From: Parachlorella kessleri
Taxonomy: Eukaryota > Chlorophyta > Trebouxiophyceae > Chlorellales > Chlorellaceae
Direction: 5' to 3'
DNA: 48,905 nucleotides
NCBI GenBank assembly: GCA_001598975.1
Contig: BBXU01000601.1
Span: 1-48,905, forward strand
In this document: one piece after another, positions 1 through 9,300 of the stretch
Numbering within the stretch: position 1 is the first letter of the stretch
Layout: every line of letters begins with the position of its first letter
Program-made: the position numbers and the translations under genes
The notes under the pieces: model-generated
Databases searched by the model: none
What the model was told of the DNA's origin: nothing
The model's input: only the letters and a program-made list of their open reading frames with translations

Positions 1-53
1 ACCCCGCTTCCCTTCCCAAGGCAACCACAGCAGCAGCAGCGCCCACAGCGCAC

Positions 54-401
54 CTGCATGAGCGGCAGCTGCAGCTCGCGCTGCCACAGTGCCAGCAGCT
101 GCGTCAGCCGCCGCCGCACGTCGTAGTGCAGCACCTGCTGCCGCAGCCGCGCCTCCGCGTCCCTCCCCAGCGCCGCCACCCGCTGCTTGCGGCCCAGCAG
201 GGACCCTGCCACCTCCCACACGTCTTGCTGCATCCGCGGCGGCTTCTCCGGCGCAGTGACGTCCACCTCTCCCACCAGAGCGGCGTCGTAGCCGTTAAAG
301 TGCTCCAAGGCCACCAGCCGGGGCTGCAGGAGCGCCGCCAAGGCGCCGGCATGCCGCGCTGAGACGGCTCTCTCTGTGGAGGAGGTACCCAGCAGGAAGA
401 C
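54..401 (-). CDS. Internal exon of a probable TraB-like protein (partial, runs off left edge)
   Basis: One 348-base open exon in phase 0 on the minus strand, bounded by an acceptor (cacacag, AG at 403-402) and a good donor (CAG/gtgcgc, after 54). It encodes 116 residues with no stop, beginning VFLLGTSSTERAVSARHAG and continuing LLQPRLVALEHFNGYDAAL. The opening beta-strand plus GT, followed about 20 residues later by P-x-x-V-x-x-E, resembles the start of TraB/PrgY/GumN domains (VxLLGTxH...PxxVxxEL). The usual His after GT is absent here, so this is a divergent member or another family. The rest of the exon is helical and Arg/Gln-rich (LTQLLALWQRELQLPLMQ). The 5' exons were not found to the right, and the 3' part lies outside the window. 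The TraB assignment is inference; the exon itself is well supported. Confidence 0.45.
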
Positions 402-497
402 CTGTGTGGTTTGGGGGGGGGGGGGGGTCAAAGTAAGGATGGCAAGGGTTGTGCCACTGTTGGGTAATGACCAGTAGATGCCCAGCAGGAAGACCTG
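388..497. repeat. 17-bp direct repeat duplicating a 3' splice junction
   Basis: The sequence cccagcaggaagacctg occurs at 388-404 and again at 481-497. On the minus strand each copy holds an acceptor-like CAG followed by the first bases of the TraB-like exon (GTC TTC CTG CTG GG). The copy nearer the exon is the one used in the model. A run of 15 G (413-427; C on the coding strand) lies between them and forms the polypyrimidine tract of the used acceptor. Confidence 0.7.
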
Positions 498-2117
498 GGC
501 GGCGGAGGCAAGCAGGCAAAGCATGGCGAGGCGTTGTGTGCGTTTATGAGGAGGCCTATAACCAGTATCTCCAGTGCTGGACTCTGTAAGGCAGCAACCC
601 ACAGGGGCGTTAATGCCCAGGACGAACTGCATTAGGTGTACAACCAGCTGAGGTGTCCCTGGTGGCAGGGTGTGGAAGAGAAACTGGCAGTACCTGTACC
701 GTGTGCAGCATTCCCCATAGCTTTAGGCCACTAGTAATGTGTCACTATGATGACCCGCACTCGTTGCCAGCACTGGCGCGACCCGCTTGCAGGGGCCTGC
801 CGTGTGTCTAGAGGTGGGAAGCCTCCCAACCAACATACAGAGAATGCATGGTATTTGCGGCAGGCATGTCACGACAGTGCACAACACACTAGGCAGTCAA
901 GCATAGTCATACCTTGTTGTTGGTCTCTGGCTGTCGCAACAGGGTCAGGCTAGCAGCCGGCAGCATCGTTGCCAGGGCCTGAGGGGGTGGACCTTCTACG
1001 AAACCCTGTACATATTACAGAGAAAAGCTCTTTGAATGGCAGGTCCTCGTTCTTATTAGTTCCCAACATGAGGGGTAGGTGGCTGATCTGGCTAAGAGCC
1101 TGCTCACCCGAACTAGTACTTCTAGCTCGGGTGCCAGAGCGCTCGCATAGGTCGAGGAAGATAGAGAAGCATACAGCACTGCCGCTGACGTGCTGATCGG
1201 CCTTGCAAACGACGCCTGGAGTAGCTGAAAGCCCTGCTGCCGCAGAATGGCGACCATGCATCACAACCCCTGGACGACACCACGATTTCTTTATACATCA
1301 ATGATGCTGTATTCAATCCAGTTGGTACACTATTCGCGAAACAGTGAGCCACGCTGGGTGGCGGGCGCGCCCTTGTGCGACGACTGCCCAGCTCAAACAC
1401 ATCGGTTTGCTGTTGTGGCCGGCCTGTCACGGCATGCTCCAGTGACAGCAGAGTGCACCTCATGATAAGCAGCACCGGGTTCCACTACGCAGCTAGCCGG
1501 GTCAGCTTCCCTCGTGCTGGGTGGCAGGCAAGGCGATCAGAGAGGAGGTACGGGTATACTGGGCTGCCAGGAGGGTTGGAGCTAGAGTGTTTTACCTTGC
1601 CTACCATCATGGTATCATCTGGGTACCACTGGGCCATCATGGTATCATGCGGGTACCACCGGGCCACTCCGGGTTGTTCATAAAGAATCCTGTCCGAAGG
1701 TCAGACACATGCTTCATGCAGAAAACATGCAGAAAAGCGAAGCCGATCAACTCTAATGCACATCAACCCTAGGTTGACGTGCATTGCAACCCAACGGAAC
1801 AATGTGTACTTTCAACCCCCGGGGGAGGTATACTTCCAGCATAGCAACATAACTAGCGCACCAAACCCAAAAAGGTAGCAAAAGACATACAAGCCAGCGG
1901 TCTACATTCCGTGGCATAGCGGTCACAGCAGTACCAGCCCACCCTAATGTCTGAACCCACGGAACGGTGGCTAGCAACAAAATGGGCAACATAAACCCAG
2001 GCGTAAAGGTTGGGCCACAGTACGAACAGTACTCCAACTTTGTAATAATACCTCCTGCATGCATTTAGCTGGGCAGCCACTCTGCTCTGAGGATAGGGCC
2101 TTGGCACGCCGCGGCAG
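405..2117. other. Intron/intergenic region with no resolved gene; probable 3' UTR of the phosphatase
   Basis: No exon could be supported on either strand here. The left part should hold the upstream intron and missing 5' exons of the minus-strand TraB-like gene. The right part lies downstream of the phosphatase stop codon and probably holds its 3' UTR. On the minus strand a TGTAA-type signal occurs near 1014-1018, but whether it serves the phosphatase is uncertain. Confidence 0.4.
1604..1663. repeat. Two-copy 30-bp tandem repeat
   Basis: Two adjacent 30-base units start ccatcatggtatcat at 1604 and 1634. They differ at only a few positions (ctgggtaccactggg against gcgggtaccaccggg), and a partial third unit (ccactccggg) follows. 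The repeat lies outside any resolved exon. Confidence 0.8.
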
Positions 2118-5100
2118 TTATCTAGGTGTGCGGGGGATGAGCGCTGTGTATGCTGGGCTGTCCCCATTCTCCAGGTGGTAGAAGTCCATCTGGAGCTGGT
2201 TGTCAGTCAAAGTGGCCGCCACAAAGCCTGCAGAAAGCAGCGAAGCAATGTTCATTGGAACCGGAGCAGCCGCCTCGCACGGGGTTGCAAGGAGGGGGCT
2301 TTCCATGAAGCAGTTGTATGTGCGATTCTGGGGTCGGGGCTTCGCAATGCCAGCCAGTATCCATGCCGTCACCAGGTGCCAGATGCATGCGGGGGTCCTC
2401 CTCACCTGACCAGAGTGACCACAAAACCAAGCCAGTCCCAGTGGCAGCCCTCATGTCTACACATCACCCTGCCGCCTCCCTCACCTGACCAGGGCCACTG
2501 GTAGCGCGAGAGCCTGTCCCCGAAGAAGCCGCGGTTGCAGCGGGACCCCGCCCCGCTCACGATGATGTGGTACCGCGCGCTGGGCACGAACAGGTGCTCC
2601 AGGCTGTGATCGTGGCCGGCCAGCCATGCCTGGGCAAGACACGGTGCAGTGTTAACACCAGACTGGGTACTTGTTATGGACGGTGGCTATGAAGGAGGGG
2701 GGCATGGTAGGCCACTACATAGCTGACAAGACGGTTCGCTAGGAAGGAGCCGGCCAGCGATGCTTGGGAAGAGCGATGTAGCGTTACCATCAGACTTCCG
2801 GGTTCTGATGAACGCTAGGCTGGGAAGGAGGGGGGCACAATAGGCAACTCATAGCCGACCAAGACACCCTCACAATGCTCCATCTGCTGCACCACAATCC
2901 CACCAGGAGCCTCCATGCTCACAGCGCCTCCGGCAAGCGCCCCCCTGCCCTGACCCAATTGCCATGCCAGCTGGCCCCACCTGCACCCCATACTGCGCCA
3001 GCAGCGGCTCCACAAACTCAATCAGCTCCACGGTGTCCCCGTGGTGCCCGTTGCTGCATGGGGGAAAGGAGAACGGCAAGGGAGTTGCAGGCCTGGAATG
3101 TTTTGCAAAGGTGTGGCCAGTGTGACCACAGCTTCCTAAGCCTCTGTGAGTTCATGATGTGGCCGTGGTGCCCATTACTGCGTGGGAGAAGGAAGGAGGG
3201 CCACTGAGTTGCAGGCCTGGCGTGTTTCGCCAAACCGCCACCATCAAGAATGATCGCTAGGCCGGGGGAGAGCATGTCGTCCCCGCAACACTAGTACAGT
3301 ACAGTGCAGTACCCCGCCAGCTGGCTGAGCCCCTGTCGCATGTAGGCTTCCCTCCCGGGCATACACACATTTCCGTACGCAGCGCAGCCGCACTGGGTTT
3401 TCCACAAGGAGTAACCCAATTGCGTCTCACCTGTGGGGTGGGTGGTGCCCCACCACCAGCTTCCAGGGGGCGGTGGATGCTGCCAGCTGCCCCTCCAGCT
3501 CCCGCAGCTGCGCCTCCCAGCTCTGCTGCAGCACGCCGCCTGCAGGGGGGGGGGAGAGGAAGGGGGGATACGGAAGTATAGGTCGGGAGGACAAGACAAG
3601 CCTACGCAGCGCGGCTGCCGCATTCCAGCGGTTGTTGCGGCAAGCAGTGTGGCAAGAGGGGTATGATCAAAAAGAGGGTTGGCGCCACAGGAAGGAGAGC
3701 TGATGGGCCATCACAGCTGTGCTACAGCATGCCGCATGCAGATTGCAACAGTAGGGGTTCGACACCTGGAGCCAGACACGTTAGCGTCCTGGTTTGTCGG
3801 CAGCACAACAGCCAGATTCCAGCAACTCAGTCCCCTTATATGCCTTTGATGCCACAGCATACAAAGTCACAGCTCACAACTCCCAGCTTAGAGTTTGACA
3901 TCAGCATAGCGTCATTCGGTGACAGCACTATGTACGTTCAGTACCCAGACCACACGATCCATACCCTGGCACTCCAGTCCCAGCCAACTGCCACTGTCCC
4001 GCCATACCTCACCTTCGTACTTTGCCCACTGCCGCTTGCGGTACTTCTTCACAAAGGGCGTAGTGTCGATGAAAAAGAGGTCCACCAGGCCCCCCGCCAA
4101 GCTCAGCACGTACTGGCGCTCGCAGTGCCACCGCGGGTCGCGGTTGAGCAGCCCGCTGCCCAGCTGCATGGTAGTTTCAGTGTGTGCGTGTTAAGAGTGT
4201 GTGCGTGTTTGTGGTGGTGGGTGGGTGCAGGATGGGGAGCGGGGGCTGCCAATATAGGAGGAAGGGGAGTATCCTTCTCTGCCTGCCGCTTGACTACTTC
4301 CCAGCTCATGCTGCTGGCACCAGGCCGCTGGAAAAGCTCGCAATCTTTAAAGCCCCTCCCCCCCCCACCCACACACACACATCAACACACAGAACCCAAA
4401 TCCTTCACACCCCGCCATCTTAGGGGTCAACCACAAGCAAGTGCCAGCCACCTGCTCTTCCTTGTTTCAGCGGTGCGACTAAATTGTGCGGCTGAAGCCA
4501 GGCTACCTGATACATGGGACTGACTAAGCAGGGGTAGTCATCCTTCAGGCATGACTCGGCATTGTGGTCATAGTCACCGTCCCCGTAGTCATGGTTCCCT
4601 GCATCCGGCCCAAGGGAGCGAGCAGCCCATCAAGCGAAGGTCTTCACAACAGTAAGACTAGGGCAGCGTTGACCCAATGCTCCGTTCCTGCTGCTACTAG
4701 GCCACATTAAACAAGGGCACATCATGCTTCATCAAGGGTGACGAGATTTGGTGCAATCGATCCTAGGAGCATGCAGCAACGGGATGATTCAGAAGCCATG
4801 CAGCCAACGTCTGCAGAAATGATTAGGGAGCACCCACTGGGTGCATCCAGCTGACCCGTGACAGATTATCGCTATACCTCCACTCACCTAGCACAGCGTG
4901 CCATGGAACCTGCACAACAACAACACACAAGTTGCTATGAGCGGCTCGGTGACTGCAAACTAGTTAGGACAACTATCAAGGACAGCATGGGAAATGGCGA
5001 GACACCAACAAGCGTCGGGAAGGACGGTTTAGTACGGTGGAAAAGTCTGGCAGGAAGGGCAAGAGTTCACCTGTAGGCTGGTGGAGTTGTAGACGCGCAC

Positions 5101-6064
5101 GAATGACTCGTCAAACAGCGAGTCATCCGAGCTGTTAAGCCCATGGGGGTAGTAGTTATCCCCTGCACATGGGTATGCGGCTGATGTCACTTAATAACGC
5201 TTTGAAAGAAGTTCGGTTTCAATAGAATGTTCATACACGTCCTGTGTTTGTGGTTCTGCAAGAGGGATGGATCAGTGCTGCCAAGGTTAATTTGGGACCG
5301 TCGAAGGAGCCCTGGGCACCGTCATCAGTAAACGAGGTAGCTCCCTTCACATAGGCATTTGGTACCGCCAAGGCAGCTCCCTTCACATAGGCATTTGGGG
5401 CTGCCCTTCTCAAGCATGACTGCGCGCCTGTTGAGATGATAAACTCAGGCTGCAGGGCCTCAGCCGTCCGGCCCATCAGCTGCGCAACCTCTGACTGGTT
5501 GAAGGCTCCTTGCCGGCCCCAATCCCCCACCTGCACCCAGAACTCGTTTGTCGCAAGCTATTCTGCCCGTAGGAAGGCACACCCCAGTGCACAGCATGCA
5601 TGCCACCCTCACAGTACAGCTCCGCTGCCTCGCCTCAGGTCTTGCTGGCGAATTTTCGGGCGACACAGTACAACAGTGCAGACGCCAACGGCAACTCACC
5701 ACCAGAAACCTCAACTCAAAACTGGCCTTCCCCTGCTGCTGCTGAGCGGAAAACACAGACAAGATGACAGCCAGGGTCACCGCCACGGCCAGGGAGGTCC
5801 CTAAGGACACCTTGATACAGGTCTCAGACGCTGCACAGCACCCCACCAAGGTTGCTCCATGTTTGGGGCAGGCAGCAGGACAGCAAGGAGCTGGTGTTGA
5901 AGTTGGTATTGCACTTTGCCGTACCCACCTCTATATATCCGCTCAGTAGGGCCAACTGGGTAGTCAACGTCATGGGCAGTGGCTTCCAGCTGCAAGTGCT
6001 GCTCAGTAGGCGAGTCGTGCGACTTGGGCTCTAGCCCCGCCAAGGGCACCCTCTCGCTCTTCAT
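2118..6064 (-). CDS. Membrane-anchored purple acid phosphatase (tartrate-resistant type)
   Basis: Metallophosphatase predicted to hydrolyse phosphate monoesters at a two-metal centre. Exons in coding order: 6064-5929, 5830-5700, 5530-5428, 5162-5071, 4909-4888, 4598-4507, 4163-4013, 3539-3431, 3053-2981, 2629-2485, 2227-2118; all phases agree, giving 387 residues. All metal-site motifs are present in order: FLVVGDWGRQG (Asp92), GDNYYPHG (Asp125, Tyr128), GNHD (Asn163, His164), DPRWHCERQY, GHHPPH (His274), NGHHGDT (His283) and AGHDHSLEHL (His309, His311). The family C-terminus GFVAATL...MDFYH is also present. In place of a cleaved signal there is a 45-residue hydrophilic N-terminus and one hydrophobic helix at about 54-73, so a type II membrane protein with its enzyme domain in the lumen or outside the cell is likely. 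The ATG at 6064 is the first in-frame one in exon 1. Intron 3 has a GC donor, exon 5 is 22 bases, and three introns carry duplicated exon starts. Confidence 0.9.
2615..2875. repeat. Diverged tandem duplication (about 135-bp period) spanning a 3' splice site
   Basis: Copy one starts at about 2615 (gccggccagccatgcctggg) and copy two at about 2749 (gccggccagcgatgcttggg). Similarity continues through gaaggaggggggca to the cat/gctgacaagac region. On the coding (minus) strand the unit holds the end of the intron plus the start of the GHDH exon of the phosphatase. The right-hand copy is a decayed version inside the intron. Confidence 0.75.
3039..3240. repeat. Diverged tandem duplication (about 124-bp period) spanning a 3' splice site
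   Basis: ccgtggtgcccgttgctgc at 3039 is matched by ccgtggtgcccattactgc at 3163. The match continues into gagttgcaggcctgg at about 3090 and 3208. On the minus strand it duplicates the acceptor and first codons of the phosphatase exon encoding SNGHHGDT. The intronic copy still reads SNGHHGH. Confidence 0.8.
3516..3741. repeat. Duplicated exon start in phosphatase intron (196-bp period)
   Basis: The 30 bases at 3516-3545, covering the acceptor and first codons of the exon encoding GGVLQQSW, match 3712-3741 at about 25 of 30 positions. The second copy is in the intron upstream of that exon (higher coordinate, minus strand gene). Confidence 0.65.
4363..4400. repeat. C-rich and CA-rich simple sequence
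   Basis: A run of C followed by short (CA) repeats in an intron of the phosphatase. It is low-complexity sequence with no coding content. Confidence 0.8.
5339..5398. repeat. 24-bp direct repeat in phosphatase intron 3
   Basis: The 24 bases beginning agctcccttcacataggc occur at 5339-5362 and 5375-5398, a 36-base period. The copies appear identical, so the duplication is recent. They lie in the intron that has a GC donor. Confidence 0.85.
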
Positions 6065-6349
6065 ACTCGTGAACCCCCCAGCGTCTGAGCGTCTGGGATG
6101 CAGGGGGCCCAGGAGGAACACGCGCAAGTTTTTGATTCCGTTGGATTCCAAGGTGCCACGCTCAAGGCCCAGCACGGCAGCACGCAAGCCTTCAATCACA
6201 GCGACCCGGCCAGATCAGCGAGTGAATTGTGCGTAGCAAAGATGTAAGTTAGAACGCGATCTCGCTATCACGATCGCCATGCCCTGGTGCCAGTACTTGT
6301 CATAGTGTAAAGCTGAGCAACGCAACAGCTTTCAGTAGTACTCATCACC
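6065..6349. promoter_or_regulatory. Divergent intergenic region shared by phosphatase and golgin genes
   Basis: The two start codons (6064 minus, 6350 plus) are only 285 bases apart and point away from each other. Both promoters and 5' UTRs must therefore lie here, or overlap the neighbouring gene. No clear TATA box was seen. The role as a bidirectional promoter is inferred from layout only. Confidence 0.55.
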
Positions 6350-9300
6350 ATGACAGCAGACGTTGAAAAGCTGCGCAAGGAGTTGGAGCGCAAGTGAGGC
6401 TCTCAATCGCCGTGGGTGCATCCATCTAGCCCCTGGCACGCACCGCTCAATTTCATATGTCCTGCCTGTGCAGAACCAAGTCTTTCGAAGGCAAGCTAGC
6501 CACCCTCACGGCCATCAACAGCGCGCTGCAAACTGAGAACGACAAGCTCAGAAAGCAGCTTGCCGAAGCGGAGGCGCCCAAAACCAAGGGGGATGCCGAG
6601 GTCGCAGGTGCGCAGCAGATGGTTGAAAGTTCGGCTGACAGCATATTGCCAGACAGCTGTGTGCTTGGGTGGCGCTTGGATGCAATGAAAGTGTTGCACT
6701 GGAGAGCAACCATGCGTCGTGGTAGCAAGGAAGGTTTTCCCTGGCCTTTGTGCTAGCCATGGGCTCGAGTGTGCTCCTGCTACATACGACCTGTTGCAGA
6801 ACTCAAGGAGGAGTTTGCAAGGCGGCTTGGGGCAGCAGACCGGCAAATTGCGCAGCTGCAGGTCAGTCAGTGTTGCTGGGCTAAGACCTACGATTCACAG
6901 CGGCCCTGCATTAGCGTCTTCATCCGTTCAAGCCCTTGGACGGACACCCAGTAAGCGTGCACGTGACCCAACTTGGCCGTGCACCCATCCCAATGACAAG
7001 CTGGGATATGGCACGGCGGATCAGGAGTGCATGACTGGTGTGGATTGAAGTGTGCTAAGCAGTGCTTGTTGGGTCCTGGAGTTCAGGACGACAAGGACCG
7101 CCTGCGGCAGCAGCTGCAGCTGGCATCCCAGGGCGGCACCGCTTCCGAGGCCCGCATTCATGAGAAGGAGGAGCACATCAAGTCGCTGCAGTGAGTGGCA
7201 GCCTCCGGGGTACAGTCTATGACTTGGACTCGGAACTGTTAGCCTTCATTGATTAGTACTTGCAAAGCACTCTACAGGGGGTGTAAGTGTTTGGGGGCAT
7301 GCATTGCATGATGGCCTATGCTTATGGGTGCACCTCAACTCCTGGTGCATGGGAGGGCCTGCAGCTTACGTTGCTTGGTGGCCGTGGTAGAAGTGCTTTA
7401 GGGGGCCGCTCTCTTGTGTGTGTCAGTGTGTACTCGACACCTTGCCCCGCATGAAACCGTCATCTACAGGCTTGTATGGCAGCACTAGCCATCTGCTGCA
7501 CGCTTGAGCCGTCGCATGTTGTGGGACAGTCAGCTGCAGCACTTGCCCTGGAAGTGGCAGGCAGTGAAGAAACCTGAGCTGCACCGGTGCAGGCGGGAAG
7601 GCGAGAAGCTGTCTAGAAGGAACGGCGAGCTGGAGGCCACAACCCGCAAGCTGCGGGCGCAGGTGAACTTTGCTCTCTTTCGTAGGAAAACTGCCAGCAT
7701 CTTGAGCCAGCCACTTCTGATTATGCTGTGCATCCCAGCTCGCCTTAGATGTGGAGTTTGGGGCCCGATTGTTCAACCAGGTATGCCGTGCCTCTAGCTG
7801 AGGTCCTCACCCTCTGTGTGGGGCCCTCTGGAAAGTCACATGGTAAGAGGGAGTTTACATCCCAGCCATACAACCAAAGGTTTGTAAAAAAAATATATAT
7901 ATATAACCAATCGGCGTGCATCTTTTTGCCAGTCAGTACGGATTCCGTTGGCCAATCGGTTGATTGGCGATTGGGGGCCGGGGACCCCAAATGGGCGTTT
8001 GATTGGTCGATGATTTCCTGATTGTTTGCATGTTCCCACCTCCCAAGTGCTCCCAGAAGCCTCCCAAAATGAGTAGAATGCCTTGCAATGAATCGGATAC
8101 CACTGGTTGATTGGCTGGGATGTAAGCCGGGCCTAATGGCCAGAATGTCAGGAAAAACGGCCAGCGTGTGCACCATGGACTAGCAGTGGTGTCCATGGGG
8201 GTCACTCAGCACACTGCAGCTACCAGCATGTGCAAACCGCAGCAAGTGGCTTGCGGTTCTGATAGTCTCCCTCCTCACCTGCCCTCCTTTCTCCACACTG
8301 TCTTGCCTGCCTGCCTGCCTGCAGTTGAGGGACGCCGAGTCAGAGCGGGACCGGCTGGCTGGGCGGGTTGAGGGGCTGGAGGTGCAGCTGGAGGAGGCGC
8401 AGCAGCGGGGCCAGCAGGCGGAGCAGGCGCTGGCCGACCAGGTAATGATCTGCATATGTAACAGGTTTGTCCATTGTGGTTGGAGAGGTGGCCGTAGGTG
8501 CTGAGCCAAGGGGCACCCGCCCAGAAGGCTGTGCTGGTGCTGTCCGGCTAGAGCTCAGGGTGACTTGGTGGTAGTGCCTAAACAGGGTAGCTTAGTAGTC
8601 TAGTCGTGCACGACAGCGTACTACTGTTTACGACGCTACCAGCGCAGGTCAGCTGCTCTACTGCTAGCAACCAGTTGTGGCCCTGCAGGCTGCCTACCAT
8701 CAAGCGGCCACTGCTCACGCGCGTGTGTTCCCTACTGACTGTAGCGAAGCCTATTGGCGTCCACACCTTTTCCAACAGCGATAGCTCCTTCACATGCAGG
8801 CCGCTGCCCACGAGGCTGAGCTGCAGGAGATGCAGCGGTCTGCTGAGCTGCGCCTCAGCGTGGTCAACCAGCAGGCGCAGGACGATGCGCACCGCTCCCT
8901 AGAGCAGGCAGCCAGGTGGGGATGGAATGAGCCAAAGTCTTCCTTTGTAACGTGCATAACAGGCCCAGCAGGCGCAGGACCTAGCGCGTCGCTCACTTGG
9001 GCAGGCAACCAGAAGGAGGTCTGTTGGTGGGAACACGGAGTGAGATGATAGGGGGAGGGCCAGCAGGTGCAGGGCGAGTCTCGAGTCTGCCTAGCGGGCC
9101 GCCAGTGCAAGTGGCCTGGTGGTTGCATCAATACAGGACCTACCCAAGTCAAATGCGCAGGACAGGCACTGCCCCCTAGCCCAAGGGCAGCCAGGTGGGG
9201 CTGCTTGGAGATTCCTCACAGTGGCAAGGTCGTAGCCAGGACAGCCACCCTCTCCTTGCGTCTTTGTGTGGGGACCGCAGGGAGTCGGCCGAGGCGCTGG

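Noticed and set aside
3663..4523. 286-codon plus-strand frame
   Set aside because: It overlaps phosphatase exons and introns on the opposite strand, and the minus-strand exons are proven by family motifs and phase.
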